DNA of 64,000 bases from Candidatus Woesearchaeota archaeon (GCA_019322435.1 JAHWIR010000004.1:1-64000), one strand, 5' to 3'; shown: positions 33,892-42,494, counted from the first letter of the stretch. The notes: generated by a model not told the origin, from the sequence alone. A program made the numbers and translations.

Positions 33892-34455
33892 ATGGTAGAA
33901 GAGAGTGTGTTTAGAGGAGTCTTAGTGTTCTTCAACAAAATAGGGATTTATGATGTAGTCCTTCCTTTCTTGTTGGTCTTTACAATTGTCTTTGCAATTC
34001 TGGAAAAGACAAGAATTCTGGGTGCAGAAGATATAGAAGGAAGAAAATACTCAAAAAAGAACCTTAATGCAATAGTTGCATTTGTAACAGCATTTCTTGT
34101 TGTAGCTTCTACAAGACTGGTTGGAGTAATAAACACAGCAATAGCTAACACTGTTCTATTACTGCTATTGGTTGTACTGTTCCTATTATTAGTTGGAGCA
34201 TTCTTCAAAGAAGGAGAAGGAGTATTCCTTGAAGGAAGATGGAGGGTGTTCTTCATGACAGTCATGTTCATTGGAATTGTCCTGATATTCTTGCAGGCAT
34301 TGGACTGGCTAGAGCCATTCTGGGATTTCCTGACAGACCACTGGGAAACACAATGGGTTGCTTCATTGATATTATTAGTATTTGTAGTCTTGTTCATATA
34401 TTTCATAACAAAAGAATCAAAACCATCATCACCAGCACCAAAGAAAGAGGAATAA
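33892..34455 (+). CDS. paralogous membrane protein 1 of 3
   Basis: The 187 residues form four to five membrane helices. The first contains the shared motif LPFLLVFTIVFAILEKTRILG; later helices include AFVTAFLVVASTRLVGVI and SLILLVFVVLFIYF. The short C-terminal tail (KESKPSSPAPKKEE) is cytoplasmic and charged. No function is known. It is the first of three tandem paralogues (33892-35604) located next to coiled-coil and pilus-like genes, so a role as a membrane part of a surface or secretion apparatus is inferred from position only. Confidence 0.75.
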   Translation: MVEESVFRGVLVFFNKIGIYDVVLPFLLVFTIVFAILEKTRILGAEDIEGRKYSKKNLNAIVAFVTAFLVVASTRLVGVINTAIANTVLLLLLVVLFLLLVGAFFKEGEGVFLEGRWRVFFMTVMFIGIVLIFLQALDWLEPFWDFLTDHWETQWVASLILLVFVVLFIYFITKESKPSSPAPKKEE

Positions 34456-34456
34456 A

Positions 34457-35026
34457 ATGGGCGTATTTGTAGAAGGATTAGAACTCTTGGAATCAATGGG
34501 ATTAGTAGATGTTCTTCTTCCATTTCTGTTGATATTTACAATTGTTTTTGCTGTTTTGCAAAAATCAAAAATATTAGGAGAGGATAAAAAGAATTTCAAT
34601 GTTATAGTTGCTTTAGTAATAGGATTAAGTGTTGTTATCCCTCATGCCTTGGGAACCTACCCTGCAGGATACGATGTTGTAGACATAATGAACAGTGTTC
34701 TTCCGCAAATCTCACTAATCGCAGTAGCATTTGTCATGTTAATGATCCTGGCAGGCATAGTTGGAGTTAATATTGCAGGCAAATCATTTGCAGGATTGTT
34801 TGTCCTTATATCATTAATAGCAGTTGTTGCAATATTTGGAGCATCACTTGGCTGGTGGGACTCAGCATGGTTTTATAACATATTTGGAGAAGAAACAGTA
34901 GCTATAGTAATAATGATCCTTGTATTTGGCTTGATAATCTGGTTCATAACAAGCGGAGACAAGAGCCGCGGACAAGAACTCGGAGCTGGAGTAAAGAAGT
35001 TTTTCGATTGGATGGCAGGTAGATAA
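34457..35026 (+). CDS. paralogous membrane protein 2 of 3
   Basis: The 189-residue member begins MGVFVEGLELLESMGLVDVL and then repeats the family motif LPFLLIFTIVFAVLQKSKILGED. Four hydrophobic helices are predicted, followed by a basic soluble tail. It starts one base after the previous stop and ends two bases before the next start, so the three genes form a tight operon. An outward loop between helices 2 and 3 (GTYPAGYDVVDIMNSVLPQ) is unique to this copy. Confidence 0.75.
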   Translation: MGVFVEGLELLESMGLVDVLLPFLLIFTIVFAVLQKSKILGEDKKNFNVIVALVIGLSVVIPHALGTYPAGYDVVDIMNSVLPQISLIAVAFVMLMILAGIVGVNIAGKSFAGLFVLISLIAVVAIFGASLGWWDSAWFYNIFGEETVAIVIMILVFGLIIWFITSGDKSRGQELGAGVKKFFDWMAGR

Positions 35027-35028
35027 AA

Positions 35029-35604
35029 ATGGAAACATTCCTTGATATCGGAGTCTTGAATTACTTTTCAATAATCTTCCCAGCATTATTAGTATTTGTA
35101 ATTGTATTTACAATATTAGAAAAAACAAAAATCCTTGGAGAAAACAAAACAATGCATGCAATAGCAGCAATAGTTGCAGCATTCTTGGTCATGCTTTCAA
35201 AAGACATTATAGCTATAATCAACTTTGGCGCTCCTTGGTTCATCCTTGTCTTTATCTTCCTTACCTTGCTTTTGCTGATCTACAGATTCATGGGTGCTTC
35301 AGAAGCAGACCTGTCAAAAGTCATAAGAACAGACAAGCCGATCCAGTGGACTATCTTTGCAATTGGAGTTATCATTGTTGTTGCATCAATCTCTCACATC
35401 TATGGCCAAAGACTGTTAGAGCAGGCTCCCGGAGAAGAAGAAGGAGTAACAGTAGGAGATGTAAGAGAAAGAGAAGAAGCAGAAGGAAGAACCTACAGGG
35501 GAGAAATGTATAATGCTATCTTCAACCCAAAGATACTTGGATTGATATTTATATTTCTTGTAGCTGCATTTACAATTGCATTATTATCAAGAGATACAGT
35601 CTAA
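35029..35604 (+). CDS. paralogous membrane protein 3 of 3
   Basis: The 191-residue member has FPALLVFVIVFTILEKTKILGENK near the N terminus and four predicted helices. A polar, Glu-rich segment (APGEEEGVTVGDVREREEAEG) lies before the last helix, larger than in the other copies. It closes the tight three-gene operon and converges, with two bases between stops, on the proline-rich coiled-coil gene. Function unknown. Confidence 0.75.
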   Translation: METFLDIGVLNYFSIIFPALLVFVIVFTILEKTKILGENKTMHAIAAIVAAFLVMLSKDIIAIINFGAPWFILVFIFLTLLLLIYRFMGASEADLSKVIRTDKPIQWTIFAIGVIIVVASISHIYGQRLLEQAPGEEEGVTVGDVREREEAEGRTYRGEMYNAIFNPKILGLIFIFLVAAFTIALLSRDTV

Positions 35605-35606
35605 CT

Positions 35607-36305
35607 TTATTTTTTTCTAGAAGAAGGTTTTATCTTCTTAGTAATCCTAGCAAGCTCACCAACATTTGCAGTAAATGTTGGCAATATTTTCTTAAATACC
35701 TGCTCCATTGCCCTGACATCAGTGCTAACTCCCTTCATGCTTTTATCATATTCAGAAACTTTGCTCAATATACCTTTATGCAAAGCCTCAAATCTTTCTT
35801 TCAAATCAGCCATCTTCTGCTCCATTTTGACTAACTTGGCATCTGTCTCTTCTTTCCATTCAACAATCTTGTCTACACTCTTCATTAACTCTTCCCATTT
35901 CTCATCAATTATAGATTCAGCAACTTCCTCAATAGCAGCCCTGTCAACAGTTGGAGCTGGCATTGGCATCTCTGGTGCTGGCATTGGCGGAGGCATTTCA
36001 GCTGGTGGCATTGGTGGTGGTGCTCCTGGAGGGGGCATTGGTTCAGATGGAGGAACAGGTCCTCCTGGTGGTGCCGGTGGTACTGCTGCGCCTGGCTCTC
36101 CTGCAACAGCTCCTTTAATATCAGCCTGACTCATTGCATCAAATACCTGAGAAGAACTATAGCCTTCCTGCTGCAGTGCCTGGATAATCTGATCATTAGA
36201 AACTCCTTGCTGCCTCATCTGGATAACCCTGTCAGTTGGTATTCCAGCTGGTGCTGCTCCTGGTGCCGCAACTTCTTTCTTTTTTCCTAACCCAAATAAT
36301 GCCAT
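35607..36305 (-). CDS. proline-rich coiled-coil protein with a UBA-like N terminus
   Basis: The 232-residue cytoplasmic protein has three zones. Residues 23-62 (DRVIQMRQQGVSNDQIIQAL and QQEGYSSSQVFDAMSQAD) look like a three-helix UBA-type domain. Residues about 70-118 are a Pro/Met-rich flexible linker. Residues 120-225 form a long coiled coil (EEVAESIIDEKWEELM..). A role as an adaptor for the nearby secretion or motility machinery is inferred from location. It is read in the same direction as the ArlC/D/E-like gene upstream. Confidence 0.75.
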   Translation of the reverse strand: MALFGLGKKKEVAAPGAAPAGIPTDRVIQMRQQGVSNDQIIQALQQEGYSSSQVFDAMSQADIKGAVAGEPGAAVPPAPPGGPVPPSEPMPPPGAPPPMPPAEMPPPMPAPEMPMPAPTVDRAAIEEVAESIIDEKWEELMKSVDKIVEWKEETDAKLVKMEQKMADLKERFEALHKGILSKVSEYDKSMKGVSTDVRAMEQVFKKILPTFTANVGELARITKKIKPSSRKK

Positions 36306-36353
36306 TTTAACCCCTCTTTAGTTTAATATCTTAAATTACATATATAAACGTTT

Positions 36354-36803
36354 CTATTTGCCTTTTTCCTGAATAGCTTCTTTAACTATCTTCTCAACCT
36401 CTGCTCTTGTAACAAAATTAACAGGCTCCCATAACTCCACATACTTCTTGATTGCCTCAATATCTTCTTTTGCAGCAAGATTCCTCAGCTCACCAACAAC
36501 CATATCCATCTTTGTCCTTATTTCATTAATCTCTTTTTTCAGATCAAGGATATCAGAATCCATAGTCTTGAGCTCACTAGTAAATCTCTTCCTTTCAGTA
36601 AGCATGTTCTTCTCAGTAACCTGCTCTTTTCTGTTCAAATCTGTAAACCTGCTTTCAAGAATCCTAAGCCTCCTGGCTAGCTCATTCACTTGCATAATCA
36701 TTCCACTAACATCTACACCAGCAGCTTCTTCTTTCTTCTTCCCTCCAAACAACCCTCCAAGGTCTAATCTCTTCTTATGAGCTTCTTCAGTAATTTCAGG
36801 CAT
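36354..36803 (-). CDS. ArlC/D/E (FlaC/D/E)-like coiled-coil protein
   Basis: The 149 residues have a GGLFGGKKKEE segment near the start, a long central coiled coil (about 35-105) and a C-terminal block KKYVELWEPVNFVTRAEVEKIVKEA that closely resembles the FlaC/FlaD/FlaE domain, which links the archaellum motor to the chemotaxis system. No other archaellum switch genes are adjacent, but a secretion ATPase and platform gene lie divergently at 37130-41588. It may be a motor accessory for a pilus-like system. Confidence 0.75.
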   Translation of the reverse strand: MPEITEEAHKKRLDLGGLFGGKKKEEAAGVDVSGMIMQVNELARRLRILESRFTDLNRKEQVTEKNMLTERKRFTSELKTMDSDILDLKKEINEIRTKMDMVVGELRNLAAKEDIEAIKKYVELWEPVNFVTRAEVEKIVKEAIQEKGK

Positions 36804-36838
36804 TTTATCTAAAATATAACAAACTACTATTTAAAAGT

Positions 36839-36921
36839 TGTTGAAAGGCAACTATTTCTCCAAAAGGTAAGAAACGCGAAGCTTTCTTAACGTTATTTTT
36901 CTTAAAGAAAAACATAAGCTT
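36839..36921. repeat. run of hairpins in the divergent region
   Basis: AGTTG/CAACT (about 36836-36853), AAGAAA-C-GC, loop GAA, GC-TTTCTT (about 36870-36889), then a TTTTTCTT/AAGAAAAA-type stem. They lie between the ArlC-like gene and the RHH gene, upstream of both. Confidence 0.35.
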
Positions 36922-36951
36922 TATATATTTAAACATATTATAAAATATATA

Positions 36952-36968
36952 TAATACAGAAAGTATTA
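36952..36968 (+). promoter_or_regulatory. palindromic operator candidate of the RHH gene
   Basis: TAATAC, AGAAA, GTATTA: a perfect inverted repeat about 22 bases before the RHH ATG, surrounded by TATA-like AT-rich sequence (TTTATATATTTAAA at about 36921). RHH proteins often repress their own promoter through such sites. Confidence 0.5.
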
Positions 36969-36989
36969 TTAAATATATATTATAATATA

Positions 36990-37130
36990 ATGAAGAAGCC
37001 TATTTCAGCAACAATTGATGAAGAATTGATTTCTTGGATAGAATCAGAGCTAAAAGACAAGAAAAAATACAGAAATAAATCTCATCTTATTGAAACAGCT
37101 TTAGAAATGCTAAAGGAGGAAAATAAATAA
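36990..37130 (+). CDS. ribbon-helix-helix (CopG-type) DNA-binding protein
   Basis: A 46-residue protein. It has an N-terminal beta strand KPISATIDEELISWIE and two helices (DKKKYRNKSHLIETALEML), the standard RHH layout, which dimerises to bind palindromic DNA. Its stop codon shares one base with the secretion ATPase start (TAATG), and AAAGGAGGA within its end serves as that gene's ribosome site. It is therefore a likely regulator of the ATPase/platform operon, acting on the palindrome at 36952-36968. Confidence 0.8.
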   Translation: MKKPISATIDEELISWIESELKDKKKYRNKSHLIETALEMLKEENK

Positions 37131-39397
37131 TGGCAGAACCATACTCATATGACTTGATTAGAGAAGGAGAAGAGACAATCCTTAGAATAGACTGTGAATC
37201 CCTGGCCTATATCCCTTCCTTGGAAGACAATCCAACAACAATGGCAAAGACCATTACAATACTAATGGAAACAGGCCCTGTAACAAAGATTGTCTTTGTG
37301 CAGAAAAGAGATTATGAATATGATTTCTATCAGACACAGCTGTTGATGGAAATCTCTCAATTATACAACAAGCTTGCAAAACAAAAAGAACTGTTCTCCT
37401 ATTATGGAGCAGGAACAGAATGCGAAAGATGGTTCTCTTCAAGATATTCAAAAATCAGGTTATTGATATTCAGGCTTCTGAAAGAAGATCCTTTAGGAGC
37501 ATATGTCTCATTAAAAAGGGAGTACAGAAGAGAATCAATTGAACTGGAAAGGTCAATAGACCAGAGATACATCAGCTGCCAGAAAAAATACATGTCCCTC
37601 TTGGATTATCTGATAAAAGAACTGGACAGAACAAGATTAATTACAATTGCAAGGCCTTACCTTCCTGGCTATAAATTGGCAGATCGCTCAACCTATTCAA
37701 GAATCTTCAAGCCAACAATCAAGCCTGATTTCATGTTCACAAGACTGATGGCAGCATTCCCAGAAGAAGGAGAAGAGCTGGAAACCTACAGCATAAAGAG
37801 TTCTGATGTGACTGTCTTCCGTTTGCCAGATTCAGTGCAGTATCTTTATCATCTAAATCCTCCCGAATTCAAGCTTTCAGAAGAAAAATATGAAATTCTT
37901 GATTTAGCCAGGAAAATAATGGCAGAGCACAAGCCAAAAAAGCAGGAATTCATTGACCCTGAAAGAATGCGAACTGTTTTCTACAATGTTGGCCATGATC
38001 TCATAGAAGAGCTTGCAAATTACAGAAGAATAAGGCTAAAAGATGAGGAAATTGATGAGCTGACAGAGATTCTTGTAAGATATACAGTTGGCTTTGGCTT
38101 GATAGAAGTCTTGCTGTCAGATGAAAAAATACAGGACATAACAATCAACTCGCCAATGGGACAGACTCCAATGTTCTTGGTGCATGCTGACTATGGAGAC
38201 TGCAAGACAAACATAGTTCCAACACCACCAGAAGCAGAATCTTGGGCATCCAAGCTTAGGATGATATCTGGAAGGCCATTAGATGAAGCAAATCCTGTCT
38301 TAGACACAGAAATCACTATTCCTCAAGCAAGAGCAAGAATCGGAGCAATAGCTCCTCCATTAAATCCAACAGGACTGGCATTTGCATTTAGGCGTCATAG
38401 AGACGAGCCATGGACACTTCCACTGTTTGTAAAAAACAAGATGATCAATCCATTGGCAGCAGGCCTGATGTCATTTATAATAGATGGAACAAGAACAATG
38501 CTTGTTGCAGGAACAAGAAGTGCAGGAAAGACTTCCTTACTAGGCTCAGTTTTAGTAGAGATCATGAGGCGCTATAGAGTCATAACAGTAGAAGACACAT
38601 TAGAGCTTCCAACAGATGCATTGAGAAAAACAGGCTATAACATACAATCAATGAAAGTTCGCTCAGCATTGGCTAAAAAAGGAGCAGAAGTTCCTGCTGC
38701 AGAAGGAATCCGTACTTCCTTAAGACTAGGAGACTCTGCATTGATAATAGGAGAAGTAAGAAGCAAGGAAGCCTTGGCATTATATGAAGCAATGCGTATT
38801 GGTGCAATGGCAAATGTTGTGGCTGGAACAATCCATGGTGAATCTCCTTATGGTGTATTTGACAGGGTTGTAAATGACTTGGATGTTCCAAGAACCTCAT
38901 TCAAAGCAACTGATCTGATTGTAGTATGCAATCCAATACGTTCTCCAGATGGCTTGCAAAGATGGCGTCGTGTTACACAAGTAACAGAAGTAAGAAAAGA
39001 ATGGGAAAAAGATCCTTTATTAGAAAACGGATTTGTGGACTTGATGAAATATGATGCAAAGACAGACGAGCTTGTCCCTTCTGATGAATTGGTAAATGGC
39101 GAGTCAGACATCCTAAAAGCAATTGCTGGAAATGTAAAAGAATGGGCTGGAAACTGGGATGCTGTATGGGATAATATTATGCTAAGAACAAAAACAAAAG
39201 AGACACTGGTTAAGTACAGCGATAAAGCAAAGATGCCTCAACTCCTAGAAGCGCCATTTGTAATTCTATCTAATGATATGTTCCACAAGATATCAGAGTC
39301 AGTCAGAGAAGAAGTAGGAAGTTTAGACAGCAAAAAGATATTCTTTAATTGGGATAGCTGGCTGAAAAAAGAAATCAAAAAACGCAAGATAAAATAA
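37130..39397 (+). CDS. type II/IV secretion ATPase (archaeal pilus/ArlI-like)
   Basis: Hexameric motor ATPase that drives assembly of pilus- or archaellum-type filaments. The 755 residues have a long N-terminal region (about 1-290), a linker with YTVGFGLIEVLLSDEKIQDITINSP typical of the N-domain, Walker A GTRSAGKTS at about 461-469, ITVEDTLELP, Walker B SALIIGEVRSKEALALYEAM, and the His-box TIHGESPYG. The Walker A has Arg-Ser-Ala in place of the usual residues but the key GKT is intact. It is coupled to the RHH gene and followed by the platform gene after 19 bases. Confidence 0.9.
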   Translation: MAEPYSYDLIREGEETILRIDCESLAYIPSLEDNPTTMAKTITILMETGPVTKIVFVQKRDYEYDFYQTQLLMEISQLYNKLAKQKELFSYYGAGTECERWFSSRYSKIRLLIFRLLKEDPLGAYVSLKREYRRESIELERSIDQRYISCQKKYMSLLDYLIKELDRTRLITIARPYLPGYKLADRSTYSRIFKPTIKPDFMFTRLMAAFPEEGEELETYSIKSSDVTVFRLPDSVQYLYHLNPPEFKLSEEKYEILDLARKIMAEHKPKKQEFIDPERMRTVFYNVGHDLIEELANYRRIRLKDEEIDELTEILVRYTVGFGLIEVLLSDEKIQDITINSPMGQTPMFLVHADYGDCKTNIVPTPPEAESWASKLRMISGRPLDEANPVLDTEITIPQARARIGAIAPPLNPTGLAFAFRRHRDEPWTLPLFVKNKMINPLAAGLMSFIIDGTRTMLVAGTRSAGKTSLLGSVLVEIMRRYRVITVEDTLELPTDALRKTGYNIQSMKVRSALAKKGAEVPAAEGIRTSLRLGDSALIIGEVRSKEALALYEAMRIGAMANVVAGTIHGESPYGVFDRVVNDLDVPRTSFKATDLIVVCNPIRSPDGLQRWRRVTQVTEVRKEWEKDPLLENGFVDLMKYDAKTDELVPSDELVNGESDILKAIAGNVKEWAGNWDAVWDNIMLRTKTKETLVKYSDKAKMPQLLEAPFVILSNDMFHKISESVREEVGSLDSKKIFFNWDSWLKKEIKKRKIK

Positions 39398-39416
39398 AAA
39401 ACGAGAAAGATCAAGC

Positions 39417-41588
39417 ATGCTTCCTTCCAGACAAGAAATTGATGCATTATTAAATAAATACAAGGAAAAGTTAGGAAAAGAACTAGATCTAAAGCCAGAA
39501 CATGTTCTCAAGCCTACTTTTACTAGAGAATACCAGCAATTCAAAAAAGAATACATCCCTAGAAGGCTTACAATATATGAAAAGCTCTGCAATCTGAGCG
39601 CGAAAATTCTGAAACTTGCTCCTGATAAAAAGAAAGCAGCACTGATGCAGGAAGCAATCAGCACAGCGCATCTTACCATGACTCCTACAGGAGCTCTTTC
39701 ATTTGCTGTGCTTGCTCCAATCTTTATTGCCCTTTTTGGCTCTTTGATCTCACTAATGATATTCAAATCAATGTTTTTTGTAATGGCTTTCATAATCCTC
39801 GGGCTTATACTAATAATGCCTCTGATGAACACGCCTTACTTCTTGGCAAACACATGGCGTATGAAAGCTAGTAATCAGATGGTTTTATGCATTTTCTATG
39901 TTGTTACATTCATGAGGCATACATCTAATCTTGAACTGGCAATAAACTTTGCAGCAGAACATCTCTCCCCTCCATTATCTCTTGACCTAAAAAAAGTCTT
40001 ATGGGATGTTGAAACAGAAAAATATGATTCTGTCAAAGAATCTCTGGATGCTTACCTAGAGACATGGAGAAACTATAACAAAGAATTCATAGAATCCTTG
40101 CATCTTATTGAATCCTCTCTCTATGAGCCGTCTGAATCAAGAAGGCTTGATCTTCTGGATAAATCACTGGATGTTATTTTGACAGAAACATATGAAAAAA
40201 TGCTTCATTATGCTCATAACCTGAAATCTCCAATCACAATGCTCCACATGCTTGGAATAATTTTGCCGATTTTAGGGTTGGTTATATTACCGCTAGTTGT
40301 AAATTTCCTTGGAGAAGTCAAATGGTATCATCTGGCAACACTTTACAATGTTGCATTGCCCATTGGACTCTATTATCTGGGAAAATCTATATTATCCAAG
40401 CGTCCAACAGGCTATGGAGATACAGATATTGCTGAAACCAATCCAAAACTAAAAAAATACAGAAATGTGATTATCAACTTTGCAGGATATGAAATCAGCA
40501 TCAATCCTTTGATAATCAGCATAATTGTTGGAATTGTTCTCTTATTGATAGGATTAAGTCCATTATTAATGAATATGCTTGGCATGCCTGATTTTGGCTT
40601 TTTTGGAGTAGATGAAACTTCATCCTGCGGCTATAAAGCCTGCTTCCTGGATTACAGGATAAGCAAAGTAGAGGGCAAGGCAATAGGGCCTTTTGGGCTT
40701 GGAGCAGGTGTTATCTCCCTATTTGTAGTGCTCAGCGTAAGTCTTTCCATAGGCCTCTATTACAGATTGAGGTCTAAGAATGTCATAAAGATAAGGGAAA
40801 ATACAAAAAAACTCGAAGGTGAATTTGCATCTGCATTGTTCCAGTTAGGCAACAGGCTGGGAGACGGATTGCCGGCAGAGATTGCATTTGGCAAGGTTTC
40901 AGAAGTCATGAAAGACTCTGTTTCTGGAAATTTCTTTGATGTTGTAAGCTCTAATATCCGAAGGCTTGGAATGTCTGTCAAAGAAGCAATCTTCAATCCA
41001 AAAACAGGGGCAATTGTCTACTTCCCATCCAAGATGATTGAATCCTCAATGAAAGTATTGATACAATCCGTTAAAAAAGGTCCAAAAGTTGCAGCACACG
41101 CTTTAACTAATATAGCCCGTTATATCAAAGAGATCCACAAGGTAAATGAAAGGCTTAGGGATCTGATGGCAGACATCATCTCATCCATGAGGTCTCAGAT
41201 TTCCTTCCTCGCTCCCGCAATAGCAGGCATTGTTGTTGGAATAACTTCTATGGTAACCAATATCCTTGGAAAACTAGGGATAATGCTTTCAAGACTGGCA
41301 GAATCAGGAGAAGCAACAGGCAATCAGCTCAATCTGGCAACAATGTTCGGAGATGGCATCCCTACTTATCACTTCCAGATCATAGTAGGGCTCTATGTAG
41401 TGCAGATGGTCTACATCCTGACAATAATCTCAAACGGAATAGAAAATGGTTCTGATAAACTAGCAGAAAGATACAAGCTCGGACAGAACCTCACAAAAAG
41501 CATTCTTCTTTATTCCTTGATCTCTCTATTTGTAATGTTATTGTTCAACGTAATTGCAAATCAGATAATGAGAACAACTATAGCTTAG
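39417..41588 (+). CDS. pilus/archaellum platform membrane protein (TadC/ArlJ-like)
   Basis: Membrane partner of the secretion ATPase. The 723 residues contain two type II secretion F (T2SF) modules: the first at about 150-260 (FMRHTSNLELAINFAAEHLSPP), the second at about 465-600 (ALFQLGNRLGDGLPAEIAFGKV), with helix pairs after each (LGIILPILGLVILPLVVNF and near the C terminus). About eight or nine hydrophobic spans are predicted. This doubled form is common in archaeal systems. No prepilin gene is recognisable beside it. Confidence 0.88.
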   Translation: MLPSRQEIDALLNKYKEKLGKELDLKPEHVLKPTFTREYQQFKKEYIPRRLTIYEKLCNLSAKILKLAPDKKKAALMQEAISTAHLTMTPTGALSFAVLAPIFIALFGSLISLMIFKSMFFVMAFIILGLILIMPLMNTPYFLANTWRMKASNQMVLCIFYVVTFMRHTSNLELAINFAAEHLSPPLSLDLKKVLWDVETEKYDSVKESLDAYLETWRNYNKEFIESLHLIESSLYEPSESRRLDLLDKSLDVILTETYEKMLHYAHNLKSPITMLHMLGIILPILGLVILPLVVNFLGEVKWYHLATLYNVALPIGLYYLGKSILSKRPTGYGDTDIAETNPKLKKYRNVIINFAGYEISINPLIISIIVGIVLLLIGLSPLLMNMLGMPDFGFFGVDETSSCGYKACFLDYRISKVEGKAIGPFGLGAGVISLFVVLSVSLSIGLYYRLRSKNVIKIRENTKKLEGEFASALFQLGNRLGDGLPAEIAFGKVSEVMKDSVSGNFFDVVSSNIRRLGMSVKEAIFNPKTGAIVYFPSKMIESSMKVLIQSVKKGPKVAAHALTNIARYIKEIHKVNERLRDLMADIISSMRSQISFLAPAIAGIVVGITSMVTNILGKLGIMLSRLAESGEATGNQLNLATMFGDGIPTYHFQIIVGLYVVQMVYILTIISNGIENGSDKLAERYKLGQNLTKSILLYSLISLFVMLLFNVIANQIMRTTIA

Positions 41589-41615
41589 AAACTGAAAGTT
41601 TGTAAGCCCAGAAAG

Positions 41616-41654
41616 CTTTGAAACTTGTTTCAAAGTCTGTTGAGCTTGCTCAAC
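41616..41654. repeat. two perfect hairpins after the platform gene
   Basis: CTTTGAAA, loop CTTG, TTTCAAAG (41616-41635), then GTTGAG, loop CTTG, CTCAAC (41639-41654). Both use the same CTTG loop. They lie between the converging platform gene and tRNA-Phe, so 3' end formation is one possibility. Confidence 0.6.
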
Positions 41655-41691
41655 TTTATTTTGCTTTCGTTGGCATAGAATTCTAAAAAAA

Positions 41692-41814
41692 TGGGAACGA
41701 GGGGACTTTCATTGCCGAAGGTAATGAACCTTCTGGCCAATTTGAACCCCTGACACCTAGATTTCAGATTTGACATCTTCAGTCTAGTGCTCTCCCAGGC
41801 TGAGCTACGTTCCC
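41692..41814 (-). tRNA. tRNA-Phe(GAA) with two introns
   Basis: Acceptor GGGAACG/CGTTCCC, D-arm GCTC...GAGC, anticodon stem CTAGA/TCTAG, T-stem AGGGG/CCCCT, discriminator A. Intron 1 (about 14 bases, 41763-41776) interrupts the anticodon loop after G37; the mature loop reads CTGAAGA. Intron 2 (35 bases, 41706-41740) splits the T-loop between positions 59 and 60 (TTCAAA|T). Around intron 2 a standard splice motif is visible: central helix TTCA/TGAA with bulges AA|T and AG|T next to the T-stem. Exons total 74 bases. CCA is not encoded. Confidence 0.92.
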
Positions 41815-41824
41815 GTAAAAAGCA

Positions 41825-42355
41825 TTATTCAACTTTCTCTTCTTTTACTTCTTCCTTTTTCTCTTCTTCTGGTTTTTTCTTCAAATGGAGTTTTTCTTCA
41901 ACAGCTTCAACAACATCTTCTACTTTTTCTTTGACATCCTCTACAACATCTTTCACTTTTTCAACAACGCCTTCTTCTTTAGGAGCTTCTGCTCCTTCTT
42001 TCTTCAGCTCTTCTTCAGCAGCTTTTGCTCCTTCTGCCTCAGTCTCTTTCTTGATGTCTTCAGGAATGCCTTCAATAACTTCCAGTTTTCCGAATTTTCC
42101 AGTTGTCAGCTGTTTTTCTCCCTGAAATTCATTAACATAACCATTTGAAATGCGAAGCTTTGCTCCTGGCTTGACCTGATCAACCTGCTCATTCCACAGG
42201 CTCAGATTCATCTCTCCTGTCTCATCCTTGACCTTTGCAGTTGCAACTTTTCCGCTCCTTCCAAACTTCTGGAATTCCTTTGCTTCTCCAACTTCAACTA
42301 CTTCAACAACAATGTCCACATTGCTTTGTCTTACTTCCAAATCTTTAATTTCCAT
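41825..42355 (-). CDS. OB-fold single-strand DNA-binding (RPA-like) protein with acidic tail
   Basis: The 176 residues begin with a single OB fold (about 1-95: VDIVVEVVEVGEAKEFQKFG, ATAKVKDETGEMNLSLWNEQ, AKLRISNGYVNEFQGEKQLTTG) of the archaeal SSB/RPA type. The remainder is a Lys/Glu-rich tail ending KKEEVKEEKVE, reminiscent of the acidic C-terminal tails that recruit partners in SSB. A short upstream reading frame precedes it (see 42356-42480). It lies 10 bases from the 5' end of tRNA-Phe. Confidence 0.85.
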   Translation of the reverse strand: MEIKDLEVRQSNVDIVVEVVEVGEAKEFQKFGRSGKVATAKVKDETGEMNLSLWNEQVDQVKPGAKLRISNGYVNEFQGEKQLTTGKFGKLEVIEGIPEDIKKETEAEGAKAAEEELKKEGAEAPKEEGVVEKVKDVVEDVKEKVEDVVEAVEEKLHLKKKPEEEKKEEVKEEKVE

Positions 42356-42480
42356 TTTCTTTTTTCACATCCTTCTTGTTTGCTTTTTCTCCTTCAAAGA
42401 CAATTAAAGGCTTGAAGTTTTGTAAAAAACTTCTTTGTCTTTAATTTCCATATAATCACCTTTCTTAGAGAATTTGTATT
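42356..42480 (-). other. leader of the OB-fold gene with a short upstream reading frame and hairpins
   Basis: Starting at the ATG at 42451, behind a good AGGTGAT ribosome site, a 15-residue frame (MEIKDKEVFYKTSSL) ends at 42404. Its first five codons repeat the start of the OB-fold gene (MEIKD). It contains the hairpin GAAGTTTT, GTAA, AAAACTTC (42414-42433), and AATTAAAG can pair with CTTTAATT downstream. Either a remnant of a duplicated start or a translated leader peptide. Confidence 0.4.
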
Positions 42481-42494
42481 ATCTTTAAAAGTTT

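Noticed and set aside
35722..36129. Gly/Ala-rich frame opposite the proline-rich gene
   Set aside because: Reverse reading of Pro codons gives Gly; the minus-strand coiled coil is the real gene.
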